This document shows positions 24,849-36,880 of a stretch of 64,000 nucleotides of DNA, one piece after another. Location: NCBI RefSeq assembly GCF_000283155.1, contig NW_004454262.1, positions 1,609,434 through 1,673,433 of the forward strand, given 5' to 3'. A program made the translations under genes and the position numbers. The notes under the pieces are model-generated. The model was not told the origin of the DNA, ran no database searches, and saw only the letters and a program-made list of their open reading frames with translations. Each line of letters starts with the position of its first letter. Position 1 is the first letter of the stretch. The stretch is from Ceratotherium simum simum. Taxonomy: Eukaryota; Chordata; Mammalia; Perissodactyla; Rhinocerotidae.

Positions 24849-25214
24849 ATGTAAACTGCACTACTGCTGATGCTCTCATAGCCTCTCCTGGAATTTGTCC
24901 CCAAAGCTGCAAAAGCGCATAGAAAACTTTCTCGAACACAAGCAGGCCTGTGTTTGTAAATAAGTCTTAATATTAACATTGGAGAAAAAAATGTGTTCTT
25001 CATTTATTTTTCTCTATGTACCTACAAATGTATGACCTTCAAATATAGGAGGAAAGTTCGCCAAGTGAATCCAATTCTTTTACCAGGATATTTTAGTCCT
25101 TCGGGTTTTTACTTCAAGCCAGATGTACTATGCCTGGCACTATTTTTCTCGGCAGATTTCCCTCTTTGTGCTTGGATGACAAGCCAGATTTGCTTTAAAA
25201 TATTAGGTAAAAGC

Positions 25215-25970
25215 TAAAGTAAGTGTTAGCTTTAAGAAAACATTGGGATTTACTAATATGAAACTTCCATACCCCTTTGGAAGGAGGTATATAAACAGAT
25301 ACAACACTTTTGAAAAGCAATCTGGTAATATATCTTATAAGCCGCACAAAACTTAAACTCTTTAACTGTAGTAATGTGTACTGAAGAAATTCCAAAACAT
25401 AGGGGAAAGCTTTCTACACAAAGATGTTCATCACAATGGTATTACTCATAGCAGAAATTTGGAAACATGCTAAAGTTCTAAAAATTATGTAATGGTTGAG
25501 TAAATCACACAACCACCTAAAGGGAGACTGTTTTGTCTCTGAAAAATGTTTTTGAAGCAGTTCTTATATAAAATAGTCACACTAGCACATTAAGTAAAAT
25601 GCAGTATCATAGAGACAGTTTTTACAAGTATGAGAAAAGAAAAATGCACATATGTACAGATATATGATTTATGTGATATGTGGTGCAGCTATATTGCACA
25701 GTTCCAGATAGTGTCAATCACACAGCAGTTCATGTAGACGGTGCATCCTGGGGTGGCACGGTGCACAACTTGCACAGCTGAGTAGGGCAACCCTGTTTAT
25801 AACCTAGAAATCGAGTCAAGAACGAGTACACCAGATGTCAGTGGTCTTTTGTCTTTGGAGAATGATATTATTTTCTTATTTTTTCCTGATTTTTCCAAAT
25901 TTTTCTACAATGAGCATGCTCGCTTTCATAAGTGAAAACAATAAAAATGATTATATTAAAAATTTAAGAA
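25215..25970 (+). mobile_element. Old LINE-1 3' end, plus strand
   Basis: In order it contains 'gcaatctggtaatatatctt', 'caaagatgttcatcacaatg', 'agcagaaatttggaaacatg', 'taagtaaaatgcagtatcat' and, near 25880-25960, 'ccaaatttttctacaatgag' followed by an A-rich end. These follow the 3' end of L1ME-type elements. The stretch 25680-25840 does not fit and may be a small insertion or a diverged part. Confidence 0.75.
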
Positions 25971-26493
25971 ACAGACCTGACAGTTTGTTCTCCCATCTTT
26001 TCTTCATTGGATTTGCCTCTCGAAGGATATCAAAATGCATTATATAAATCTTACAGTAATAATGATTGATCTTCATCTAAGTAAATTAGAGGGGGGTTGG
26101 TTTCTCTTTATTTTGCTTTTTTCCTAAAAATACATGGCATAGGACTAGATTTCTCTCTGGATCAGGATGAAAAAAATCCTTACTGAGTACTAGCTATGTG
26201 CCAGGCACATTTTACAGATCAGAAAGAAAAAAAAAAGATACTCACTGATTTGACCATTCTCTCTTGGCTTTTCCATTTTACTTCCTTCTGGATAATGGTG
26301 GGTAGGAGGCCCCGTTAAAAGAGTGAGACTAGGGGGAAAGGTGGGCTGAGGAATTTCACTTGTTGTAAGAAAGTAAGATCCACTCTATGAGAACAAAAGG
26401 AGTTGTTTCTAGCCAGAGAGGATCAAGGGGAGCAACATAATTGTTCAAAAGGAACTTCAGTTGGAGAAAGCCTGATGTTGATATTGTTGAGAG
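25971..26493. other. Unique sequence with a short MIR/L2 scrap
   Basis: A short piece at 26180-26215 ('tgagtactagctatgtgccaggcac') is the complement of the shared MIR/L2 3' end. Nothing else was recognised. Confidence 0.4.
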
Positions 26494-26660
26494 AGTTGGA
26501 CTTGAAGACAGAAGACATAGTTCAAATCCCAATTCACTTCTTACCAGCTGTGAGCTCTTAGACAAGTTCCTAATCTTTCTGAACCTCAGTGCCCTTACAG
26601 GGTTATTTAGAAGCTCAGAGGAGGGAACAGAAGCATCTCTCTGAGGTCACAGTGAGTGGT
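26494..26660 (+). repeat. MIR SINE, plus strand
   Basis: The blocks 'ttcaaatcccaattcacttc', 'ttaccagctgtgagctctta', 'gacaagttcctaatctttct' and 'gaacctcagtgcccttacag' match the MIR tRNA-end and core. Confidence 0.85.
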
Positions 26661-27009
26661 AGCTGTATGGTGATACCCTCTTTCCTTCTATACACACATC
26701 TTGGATATGCAGCACATATGCTACTCATCCTACCAGCAGTCTAAAATGTAGGACTCAGTGGTAATTATTGGTCTAGTATGAGTGTAAGTGGATAGTGAAA
26801 ACAGGGAGTGTGTGAGTTCTCTGAGGGAAGGAGTGTCAGCAGTAGGGCTGAGACCAAGAACAGTGTGTTCTTGGGGAACATTCTCCCCGTGAGGGTCTTT
26901 GGTGCAGAAACTGCAAACTGAGGAGAAATGTATCATATTTTCAGTGGCTCTCAGGAAACCTGTCTAAGGAAGAACCAAGATAAAGGACTGAATATAAGTG
27001 GAAGAGGGA

Positions 27010-27145
27010 GAAAGCCCTAGAATCAGGAGACCTGGAGACCCGTCCTGGTCTACCCACTGTAACGCTGGGAAACTCTGAGCTAAGCACGCTGCTGATCCAG
27101 GTCCCAGTCTCCTCATCTGGAGAGCAGACTGAGTCATCTATAAAT
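27010..27145 (+). repeat. MIR SINE, plus strand
   Basis: The blocks 'aatcaggagacctggagacc', 'actgtaacgctgggaaactc' and 'cagtctcctcatctggagag' follow the MIR order at high divergence. Confidence 0.6.
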
Positions 27146-27624
27146 TCAATTTGAGTGTCACAGTTTTGTCATGCTTGCCTTTCTAGAAGCTGTTGTCCAA
27201 TAGTGTTATAAGAGGATCAATAAACAATATCTGGGGCATAAGTGGGAGAGCTTCTGGGCTGGTTGTGAGATCTTTCTAACACCAGGGATGCATCTATCAC
27301 TAATTAGTTATATGGGAAAAGCTATGAACTCACTTTCTTCTTGCAGAACATTTTGAGGATCTAATGATCTCTAGGGATCAGCAGATCCAGTAACTCCAAG
27401 CTAACGTTAGTCTGTGCTCTCTGGCAAGGAAGGAAGCAATTGGTCGTAGAGGGAGTAGAATGGGTAGGGTAGGTATTCCAGGTCTTTAAATAGAGGCAGC
27501 CATTGGAGAGAATGAAAGACACCAGAGGAGGGGGTCAGGATCAAGGAAGGATTTTTATACGGTGGAGCAGCCCTGTGCATATAGGAAGGAAGGAGGCAAG
27601 GGAAGTGCTTCCAGAAAGGAAGAT

Positions 27625-27745
27625 GTAGAAGAATGTAAGCTTCCTGAGGGCAGGAATGCTTTTGGTTCACCATGGCTTCCTAGGGTCAGAGAGCCTGCAC
27701 CACGGCAGACATAATAAGAACTTGTTTAGTGAATGAAGATGGTTG
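27625..27745 (+). repeat. L2 LINE 3' end, plus strand
   Basis: The text 'gaatgtaagcttcctgaggg', 'caggaatgcttttggttcac' and 'acataataagaacttgttta' matches the L2 3' end, finishing at 'gtgaatgaag'. Confidence 0.75.
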
Positions 27746-29227
27746 AGAGGGCACCTTGGGCATTGAATGTAAGCATGACTCCTTAAAAAACTGTAAAATC
27801 ATGTCTTGAAATCAAGATACATATAGAAACAGAAAACAGGGATTGGGAATAGTAAGGAGGAAAATCATAACATCTTAAATGATCAGACAAGGGAACCAAT
27901 ATAAGTTCCCCAAGAGCAGAAAGACTATAGGATAGAAGTCACAGATAAGACCCCTCATTTTCTTTTATCAATTGTTTGGGCATTTATCTCTCTATTGTTT
28001 AGAAGAGGCAGAAATCTTTGGCAGAACAAAGGATAATCAAAGTTCCAAGAGAAAATTATGCTCTACGTTGCCTCCATCAGACCAGATAGCTCTGAACTTC
28101 TGCTGGTCTCATTTCACACACCTGTCTCTATTGGTGAGGGTCTGAGCACTGATAATGGCAGGATTTCAGAAAGTGAAGACCTACAGCAGAAAGTGGGCAG
28201 AGAATATTTCTAGAAACTTGTTTGAGCCGTGGGAACTTTGGAACGAGCCCACTTCTCTCCATCTCAAACACCATGTCATGAGTGTCTCAGTCTCTTGAGT
28301 CATCTTGCCCATATCATCCACAGGTTCTTATTAGCTGGCCAGCAAAAGGAATCTCTTATAATTTAAGACACTTATTTTCAACTTGCTTTTATGATTAGAG
28401 TGTTGCCATAAAAATATCCTATTCCTTTTTGCTTGAAAAATTAGACAAACTGTTCTTTAAAAAAGATTCCTTATGCATTTTTTCTTTTAAAATATCCTTT
28501 GATAATTGTTCGTCATATTGACTGAATGACTTAAATAAATCTTTTTAAATTTAACTGTAAACCTGAATTCAAACTCAAATTCAAACTCAAAACTCAGCAC
28601 ATCTCTGCTTTTTATTAGCACATAGATGATATGTGAAATTCAAAATTCAGTTTTATTTTCTTTTTATCAGATATATTCTTAAAAAACAGAAAATTTACTC
28701 AAGTCCATAGATCTGCCTTTCTGACTTCTAAATTTAGCTGCCAGTTTTAGAAGAATTTGCATACTCGTGAATAAATGCCACTGAAGGGGGAAAGTGGTTT
28801 AGTAAAACTACTTATATGCAGATCCCCTCCTAACGTGCCCTGTGAATAGCTTTTATTAAGCAAGATTAAAATTGCTCATTATCCCAAAATAACTTCCGTG
28901 CATGTGATGCTATAAAAAGAGCATACACCGTAATCAGTTTGACATTTTTGGAATTTGGAAAGGTAATTAGGCTCTCCTTCTAAAAAAAAAAAAAAAAATC
29001 TGCTATTGTGAGCATTTCCAGTGAAGTATAATCCTCGTTTTCATAGATGTTTAAGCTTGCATTAGCTTATCTCTAAAGTCACTGATACTAGTACATGGTC
29101 AAATACCAGAGAATTCTCCTTTAAAGGGCAGACTGATGACACACACCAGAAGGATATTTGAGGATAGACATTTGGGAAATTCATCACAGGTGCCATTCAC
29201 TGGTCTATCCCAGCATGTTGTAATTAA
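27746..29227. other. Repeat-free AT-rich block
   Basis: No repeat is recognised over almost 1.5 kb, which stands out in this window. The interval 28360-28980 contains several TAAT/ATTA and AATAAA-like motifs and the motif caaactcaaattcaaactca at about 28570-28590, and it ends in a 17-base A run at 28982-28998. It could be a conserved non-coding element or simply unique DNA. Confidence 0.4.
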
Positions 29228-29690
29228 ATACTACACTTTGGAATCCAACGTTTCTGGAATCAAATCTAGTCCACATACTAGGATATAGCCTCTGGAAAGC
29301 TACGTTGCTTCTCTTGTCTCAGTTTTCTCCTCTTTAAAGAAGGATGATAAGTAAAGGGACCATATGTCCCAGTTTGTCCTTGAGAATCTCTATTTATGCT
29401 TGTTGTGAGATCTAATTATTAATAGTGAGTCCTTTCAATTCTGAAAAGTGTCCCAGTTTGCATGATAAATACTAACAAACTCTAATGCAAACCCTGGTAG
29501 GGGTATTAGGAGGATTTGCTCACCACGATTCCTGGCACAAAATTAGCATTGAACATATCCTGCGAACTAGGGGCTGCTCATACTTGCCTCCCTCCTAAAA
29601 CTATGGTGAGGACCAAAATGATACTCCATACAAAAGACTAGGCATATGGCACATTAGAAGTGCTCAATAAATATTACTTACTATTACTCA
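29228..29690 (+). repeat. MIR SINE, plus strand, split by a DNA-transposon-like insertion
   Basis: The first half (29228-29345) reads 'tttggaatccaacgtttctg', 'aagctacgttgcttctcttg' and 'tcagttttctcctctttaaa'. The 3' half resumes after 29480 and ends with 'tgctcaataaatattactta' near 29665. The break at about 29357-29475 contains other repeat text. Confidence 0.6.
29357..29475. repeat. Probable non-autonomous DNA transposon inside a MIR
   Basis: The left end 'agggaccatatgtcccagtt' and the right end 'agtgtcccagtttgcatgat' resemble a small mammalian element whose termini read 'gggtgaccatat', with a central 'attattaatag'. The family name is not certain. Confidence 0.4.
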
Positions 29691-30119
29691 TTTTGTGGTA
29701 TTTCACTTACCCCAAAATACCTGTGCGTATGGAGTTCACACATAGCTAGAAAATTAGAATTAGTCAAAAAGGAATGATGGAAAAAAGGAAAGATGGAATT
29801 GTAGATGACCTTCTAGATGGCCTGTGCAAGAGTTTCTAGGTCCAGCTTGTCCGTGACAGATAGGCATCTTTAGCTAGAGAGAGTTTGTATCCATGGCCTG
29901 AACCAAAAGCCCAAAGATGCCTTATATCTAAAAAAGTAAAGAAACCTTGATCTACTCCATGCCTCTTGAGCAGACCTGAGTGGTGAGGTGGTTGGGTCTG
30001 ACTCACAGACTGAGACAGAGGACAGCAAAGATGAAAGCCCAGTTCTTTGGATCTTAACCTAGGTGTCCTTCTCACTGGTCATCATTATGTCAGATGACTT
30101 TGCTTTCATCTTAAAACAA

Positions 30120-30470
30120 AAAGATTTTTAAAATTGCAGTTTAAAAATACCACATTCAGTCTTGCATATTCTGGTCTGGCATGTAAAGAGCTTGGAAGTC
30201 ACCACTCCATCCCAACAACATGTGAAAAACTGAATAAACTGAAAACTCAATAATTCTTTTTAGATCCATCAAAAAAAAAATCAGGTCACAGGGCAAACCA
30301 CTGCTCCCCAAGTTAGAGAGACAAGAGGACAGAGAATCACAACTGACTGGAGCAGAAACCCATGAGCAGGAACCTCCACGGGAACCAGTAGTGGAGTAGC
30401 AGGAATTGCTGGAGGTTCAGGGTGGACATTTAGGAGAGTTAGGAACTCCACTGGGAGTAAATGTAAAATG
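30120..30470 (+). repeat. Probable L1 5'-region fragment
   Basis: The blocks 'catgtaaagagcttggaagt', 'acatgtgaaaaactgaataa', 'ggtcacagggcaaaccactg' and 'cacaactgactggagcagaa' match text I associate with the 5' region of old mammalian L1 copies. It joins directly to L1 ORF2 text, which suggests an internally deleted L1. The exact subfamily is uncertain. Confidence 0.45.
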
Positions 30471-30730
30471 CAAAACTATAATACTTCTAGAAGACAACAG
30501 GAGAAAATCTAGGTGATCTTGGGTATGGTGATGACTTTCAGATACAACACTGAAGCCATGATCCATGAAAGAAATAATTTGTAAGCTAGACTTCATTAAA
30601 GTTAAAAACTTTTGCTCTGCTAAATACAGTCAAGAGAATAAGACCAGGAGAAAATATTTGCAAAACATCTATCTGAGAAAGGACTTTTAACCAAAATATG
30701 TAAAAATCTCTTAAATTCAACAATAAGAAT
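30471..30730 (+). repeat. L1 ORF2 3' fragment, plus strand
   Basis: The blocks 'aggtgatcttgggtatggtg', 'atgatccatgaaagaaataa', 'aaaatatttgcaaaacatct' and 'cttttaaccaaaatatgtaa' match the sense strand of ORF2 near its C-terminus. Confidence 0.8.
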
Positions 30731-31400
30731 AAGAAAAGTTTTGATTTAATCTTCACTTATACCTTCTCTGTTTTTCCTTTATTAGTGCAGATCCAGGATT
30801 ATTACCTATATCATTTTCCTTCTCTCTGAAGAACTTTTTTTAACATTTCTTTCAAGGCAGGTCTACTGGTAACAAATTCCCTCAATTTCTGTTTGTCTGA
30901 GAAAGTCTTTATTTCTCCGTCACTTTTGAATGATAATTTCTCAGGGTACAGAAATCTGTGTTGGTAGGTTTTTTTCTCTCAACACTGTAACTATTTCACT
31001 CCACTCTGTTCTTGCTTGCATGGTTTTTTGAGGGGAAGTTGGATGTAATTCTTATCTTTGTTCCTCTATATCTAAGGTGTTTTCTCTCTGGCTTCTTTCC
31101 AGATTTTTTCTTTATCTTTGATTTTTCTGAAGTGTGAATATCACATGCCTAGGTTTAGTTTTTTTATGTCCTCTGAGCTTCCTGGATCTGTGGTTTTGTG
31201 TCTGACATTAATTTGGTGAAGTTCTCACTGTTGCTTCAAATATTTCTTCTGCAATTTTCTTTTCTCTCCTACTTGTACTCACATTACACATACATTACAC
31301 CTTTGGTGCTGTCCCATAGTTCTTCAATATTCTGTTCCACTTCCTTTTTCATTCTTTTTTCTCTTTGTTTTTCCATTTTCCAGACCAGATGTAATTGAGT
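30731..31400 (-). repeat. L1 fragment, reverse strand
   Basis: The plus strand reads as antisense L1: 'caaggcaggtctactggtaa', 'gagaaagtctttatttctcc', 'tgcttcaaatatttcttctg' and 'ctgtcccatagttcttcaat' follow the usual order. It faces the preceding sense fragment across a junction at about 30730. Confidence 0.7.
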
Positions 31401-31824
31401 AACCACAGAGAGAAGAAGGGACTAGGGATTCCAAGTTTGGAATCCACCTGGAGGTGTGGGCTCCAGGAAATCAAAGGGAGGGAGCCTTGGGGAATTCTCC
31501 CATTTATGGAGAGGGTCATAACAGACAGTAAAAGTATACAATTCAGAACACAAAGATTGATGAGCAATATCTAGTCTCTTCTATTCCCCTTCAATCCCAA
31601 GCTCCCATATATTTTCCATAATTAACTTTTGCCAAAATGTAGATGGGCATTTGTGCTCATATTAATACAGCCCTCACCAACAGATCTGCTTAATTCTCTT
31701 CAAATATCAAATATAAATTCACCAATGTGAAATTATTCAGCCTCCCCCTTTTTTAAATATTTATTTTTTTAGTGTAGACTGGACTAGAATAATCCAAAGT
31801 CTTAGGACCATTAAATCAAAAGTC
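31401..31824. other. Unique sequence
   Basis: Nothing recognised. Confidence 0.4.
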
Positions 31825-31950
31825 AAATATATATCTTTTAGAGGCAAGGAAACCAAATATCCAAAGGTTAAGTCTTGTGCACAAGGTCATGAAGGTGGTT
31901 AGTTACAGCTGGTCTAAAACCGAAGTTCCTGACCCTCAGTCCAGATGCCT
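31825..31950 (-). repeat. MIR SINE, reverse strand
   Basis: The order 'agaggcaaggaaaccaaata', 'ggttaagtcttgtgcacaag' and 'gtcatgaaggtggttagtta' is the complement of the MIR core. Confidence 0.75.
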
Positions 31951-32744
31951 TTTTCCTGCACCAAAAATTGCTTTAACTCTGCACCACACAATGCCTATTG
32001 ACATAGCCAAGAATGCCAGCACATTGTATTATCATTCAGAAAATTAGATGCTAATGTTCTCAAGAATCTCATTCAACAGGCAATATACTTTTTAAGGTAA
32101 CAGCTGATGTGACTTATTGTAATTAGGTAATGAGTCTGAGCCTATAAGTCCTCTGTCAGGCCCTCAGGCTGAACTGTATGTATTTTCAAGTCTTATCACA
32201 CTGACTTGTTCTGCTGGAATTTTATGTTTTATGGGAGGAATGAGTTTTGTTTTTATGTAGAGAAAGTAGGCTGATTTCCTCTCTCAGCATCCCAGAAATA
32301 GATGCTTGCTGCCTGGTGGGGCAGAGAGAGTGCAAAGGATAGAGATCGCTGGAGGAGCCAGGCCACAGGAGGCAAAACTGAAGGATTTTGAGAGATTTCA
32401 TTTACTCTTCTAAGGAGGAAATCTATGTTAGATTTTTGCATACTTTTCAGTTGTGCAAATACTCTGGGTTGACTCTTTCCCTTGCTTCTTGGAAATCACC
32501 AATTAATTTCATTAAGGTCTAAACTGACACCTTCAGCACTGTTAAGATGTTTTAGAAGGAAAGATGTGTTCTAATCTATGTATTTTCTAGTGAGTAGCTC
32601 AAGTTATAAAATAGGAAAAGTTACTGATCCTTGGTCTATTACTAATTTCCACACTCACCTTTGACGTTATGATTCTTTTGCAAATGCTTAGGAAGCATCT
32701 ATGTGTCAGACACTGCATGGCGGGTGAACATTATATACTTCAAC
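31951..32744. other. Unique sequence, short L2/MIR scrap at 32685-32735
   Basis: The scrap reads 'aggaagcatctatgtgtcagacactgcatgg', the complement of an L2/MIR 3' end. Otherwise nothing was seen. Confidence 0.4.
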
Positions 32745-32960
32745 CAAAATTGAACTCAACATCATTTCCTCCCAAATCTGTTCCTTGCTCATGTTTTGTA
32801 TTTTAGTAAATGGCATTGCCAGTTACCGATTTCCCAAGCCAGAAACTTCCACTTTATCCTCAACTCTCATTTGTCCTATCAATGACCAAGTCCTCTCAGT
32901 TCTACACCTAAATATCCCTCAATTTCATCCACTCCTCTCCTTCTCCCCTGCCTCATCCTT
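32745..32960 (+). repeat. L2 LINE ORF2 fragment (C-terminal RT region), plus strand
   Basis: The text 'ttagtaaatggcattgccag', 'cccaagccagaaacttccac', 'caatgaccaagtcctctcag' and 'atttcatccactcctctcct' follows the L2 reverse-transcriptase C-terminal coding region. It probably belongs with the L2 piece at 34155-34320, separated by later insertions or unrecognised sequence. Confidence 0.7.
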
Positions 32961-34154
32961 CCTATAAGCCAAGATCATCTCTCCCTTGTGTTGAAAATGA
33001 CTAAGGCCAATGTGTCCTTCTTTTAGCCTTCAACGGTGACAATGTTGAACTTTGCATCAGCCCTATGCTCCTGGAAAACAGGGGCTTTAAGGAACCATGT
33101 CATTCTTTTATTTTTGAAAATTTACCCACCCTTTTGTATTCCAAGAAACTTCAAAGGACCACCCTGCCCTGCATAGTCCGAGATAATTTTGGTCTCCATC
33201 CTTCCTCAAGAATCCCAAGGTAGATGATTCCCTGTTTACTTGCCTCTATAAAATCCAGGTCTTCTTCCGTTTCTTTGAGAATTTCCTCATTAATGAACTT
33301 TCTCCCTATTGCAATAGCTCAAATAAAATCATCTTCCCAGTTGTCTAGTGCATTTTGTCTTTCATGGTGGTTAGAAGTAGGAGAGAGCATAATCTCACTG
33401 AGAAAAATATAACTATGAAGGCTAGTCTCATCCTGAATGCTGTCTCACACGCAAACACAGGAACACGAAATGGCCATTCCACCTGCTTGTAGGGTTGGTG
33501 GAGCCCCTAGTCTCTGTCTCTAATGCTCCCTAAATTTGACCTGATGAAAGAGGCATCATGACAGAGCAAACAGCATCAGGTCCAGCAGAGTATAGGTGGC
33601 AGAGGCAGATGCGACAGTACTCTAGTGGCAGGATCTAGTCCAGTAAGGTAAGGAAATCCTCCAAGAATTGCAGGAATACACGCTCATCAGACTTGGGGCA
33701 CTTCACTGAAGGGTTTCAAGATGGGGCTTGCTGGGTTCCCTCAAGAAGGCAGATATTGCTAACCAATCCATCTATTTTGAACACTAATCATTTTGAGAAT
33801 GAAAATTTACTTCTAACATCTCCTTGTGCTAATTACCAAATTCTCCAGAGTAGGTCAAATAGTTATAATGGAGGAGTTTGTAGTAGCTGGTTAGTATCTG
33901 TCATGTGCTAACTACCTCCCCTCCATGAATATGCATTTCTGGTTAGGTTAATTAAACTGTCAGTTAACCACACTTACAGGTTAACCGCCACATATAGCTC
34001 ATGGGCAAAGTGAGTACTGAAGTATTTCCAAGTAAATTACAGGCAATATAACAATCTAGGTCACTGCAGAAATGTTCTGAGATCCTTACTTCCAGGACTG
34101 TACCTCTTCAAGTCATTTACACTGTAGCTAATTTTTCTATAAATCATACACCTG
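32961..34154. other. Unassigned sequence between two L2 pieces
   Basis: Nothing recognised with confidence. The frames at 33224-33412 and 33693-33911 are short and lack domains. Confidence 0.35.
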
Positions 34155-34320
34155 ATCAGTTTTCAGTGAATCCTGATTGATTAAAGTCCAAACTGCATAA
34201 ATGCTTATAAGGTCCTGCATGATTTAACCATTTCTATCTTTCCAAGTTAACCTCTAACCATATCCCCTTTCTGGGCATCTCTCTACTCCATAGCTCTCTG
34301 GCTCCCCAAACCCCACCAAT
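34155..34320 (+). repeat. L2 LINE fragment, plus strand
   Basis: The text 'aaagtccaaactgcataaat', 'gcttataaggtcctgcatga' and 'tttctgggcatctctctact' matches the L2 block coding for the C-terminal end of ORF2. Confidence 0.65.
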
Positions 34321-34379
34321 CCCCCCATCCACCTACCCATGATCTGCTGGGCTTGATGCTGTTTGCCCTCAGATCCATT

Positions 34380-34830
34380 CCTTGCCATTTCCCTGCTCTG
34401 CTTTATAAGGCAGCAGGTTTCCCCACTCCTTGGCCCCTCACAGACTATGGTTCCAGGTAGGTTTCCAGCTGGGTTCAGCCAATGAGGACATCTCTGGGAG
34501 ATGGAAATGCTAGGGGTATCTCCCCTTCTGTATCTGCCTGGGTAGGCAAGTCTGGCAGAAGATGCCTCTCCTCCTTAGTTTAAGTTCCTATAGGACAGTC
34601 CTGTGTTGGTTCCAGGCTCCTCCTGGTATGGTGTCCCTGGCCCTGGGGATCCAGTAACACTACTTCCTTTCTTTTAGGTGGGATGGTGGCTTCTGCTGCT
34701 ACTAATTTGTGGGCTATCTCACTCTCCCCTGGGTGGCTTCTCTCACCTCTCAACTAATTCCTCACATTGAATTCTTTCTGCCGATACACATACATAAACA
34801 AATGTTTTCTATATTCCTTATTAGTTTTGA
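34380..34830. repeat. Possible ancient LTR-like repeat
   Basis: Text such as 'gctgggttcagccaatgagg' near 34470 and 'gatccagtaacactacttcc' near 34648 resembles a widespread old mammalian repeat whose name I cannot assign. The boundaries are guesses. Confidence 0.3.
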
Positions 34831-35019
34831 GCAAGTACCCAATGATATGATTTGGTTCTTTGAACAGCATAGCAAACATTCTTCCATGAAGGACCTGGAT
34901 GTAAATAAGACAAAGTCTGTGGAACTCCAACAATGTGGTTATTGCCACCTACAAACTACCCCTTCCATGGGCCCAGCCATGCTGAACTTTTAGTTACTCA
35001 AACATGCAAAGGTTTCATT

Positions 35020-35635
35020 TGCCATCTGCTTCTCTCCATCTCCACTGCTACCATCCTGGCCCAAGCCACCATCAATTCTCTTTGGATTACCCCATGAGCC
35101 TCCTCAAAGACCTCCCTCTGCATGCCTTTCCAGCTCCCCAAACATCATTCAAAATGGTAATTTAACTGTAAATAACTCTCCTGCTTAGATCCCTCTGATT
35201 GACTTCACTCTGTCCACAGAATAAAATCCCAAGCCCATAACCTGATCAAATGCTTGGGCTCTGTTCAAGACTCTGACCTCACTTACTACTGTCATCCTTG
35301 GTGCTCTGTAGGTCCTGTGCCTAGAAAGCCCTTCTCTCTCACATCTGTTCATGGTTGGCTTCTTCTCACAACTGAAGTCTCAGCTCAACATACCTCCTCC
35401 AAGAATGCTTCTCTGACCACCCTAATGATAGTGACTCCCTTCCAATCACCTACCACTTCCCCTGTTTGTCTTCATCACACTTGTCATCATCTGCCATAAT
35501 TTTTTTCTTTGTAGACACTAAAGGTGAGCTCCATACATATCTTAGCTACCTAATCCATCTCTATATCTCCAGCAGGTAGAACAGTCCCTGGCTCATAGTA
35601 AGAACTCCATAAATTTGTTGAACAAATGGGTAAAT
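35020..35635 (+). mobile_element. L2 LINE, C-terminal ORF2 to 3' end, plus strand
   Basis: This is a long and fairly complete L2 3' portion. 'ccactgctaccatcctggcc' near 35040 is ORF2 text. It continues through 'actctgtccacagaataaaa' and 'tgaagtctcagctcaacata', then 'gcttctctgaccaccctaat' near 35410, then 'catcacacttgtcatcatct' and the 3' terminus 'ccctggctcatagtaagaac...aaatttgttgaacaa' near 35585-35630. The 81-codon frame at 35254-35499 lies within this element and is not a gene. Confidence 0.85.
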
Positions 35636-35637
35636 GG

Positions 35638-35845
35638 AGTGCCAGGCACTGTGAAAAATGCTTTATGTAGATGAACTCATTGTTATCTTTACAGTGACCC
35701 AATGAGGTAGGTGTCTCATTTCCCCATTATAGAGATAGTAAACAGATGGCCCATGTCACAGGCCTAGTGAGGGGTGGGCCTGAGCTCTGAGCTCCGGAAA
35801 TCTAGCTGCAGAGCCAGGCTGATAACCTGTATGTTATACTGCCTC
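35638..35845 (-). repeat. MIR SINE, reverse strand, abutting the L2 end
   Basis: The order 'agtgccaggcactgtgaaaa', 'cccaatgaggtaggtgtctc', 'catttccccattatagagat' and 'tgtcacaggcctagtgaggg' is the complement of MIR from the 3' end to the core. Confidence 0.88.
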
Positions 35846-36880
35846 TTATTGCACTGCAATCTCTTAGAAAATATTTTAAATGACAATGAGTAATAAAAGT
35901 ATAAATTAGAATCCCACATGTTGCTCTAGTAGCGCAACTAACCCCACCAAGGTTACAGTTAGGTGATCAGAGCTTATCTCTACCTAGACCACTGTGAACG
36001 TGATCAGGCAATGCCAACCTCATCCCAACCGTCTCCTTTCCCTGGGGGCCAAGCAGCTCCTTTTGACAGTTTTTGTATGGTACACTCCTATTTTAGAAAA
36101 GTAAAAATGTGGGAAAAAAACACATGCACTGTAGAGGCATGGAGATATAGGCCTCAACAATGCATTGTAAAATACAAAGTGCAATAAAATATAAAGGATC
36201 CAAAACATTACTAAAAATAACAATCCAGGTAAGACAATAGATTACAATTACTGTTATATGATATTACATAAGAGTATGCATTTGACTTTATTGAAAGGAT
36301 AAGTTGTGAAGCAGTATCTTTACCTGAGATAAGACACCTCCTATCTTGTAGTCCCTGACCACCTGAGGGACAATTCATAGATATATACATTTTTAACAAG
36401 GTCACCACTCTTCAGCCAAACGCCTGAAGAAACATTAACTGGTCTTTCCTCATTTGCCTCTCTCCCCATTACTTTACCTCTACCAGTAGCTAATTGTAAT
36501 ACCTTTCTCCTTTTCTCAAACTTGTTTTGGATTAGATACACTACGAATCATTCAAAAATGACATGAAGATTTCAACAATTGAATTAAAGCTATGCAGGGG
36601 GAAAAATGATACCTTTCCCTTTAAAAGTATAGTAATAGGTTTTTGGAAATGGCCCCAAAGATATTTCACAACATATATTACTGTCAACAATCATCCATAG
36701 GAAATAATCTTAATTATCTTCACTTTTGATCTTAAGGAAATGCTTTTTCTCACTATTTCTCCACACACACCCACCAATTGCCCAGCAAAAATTGCTCACA
36801 ATTAATATGAAGCAACTCTCAGAATTCTCAAAAGACAAAAGATCCAGAAATGCAGTTCCTTCAAAATAATTGTTCCTCAC
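35846..36880. other. Unique AT-rich sequence
   Basis: No gene or recognised repeat. Confidence 0.4.
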
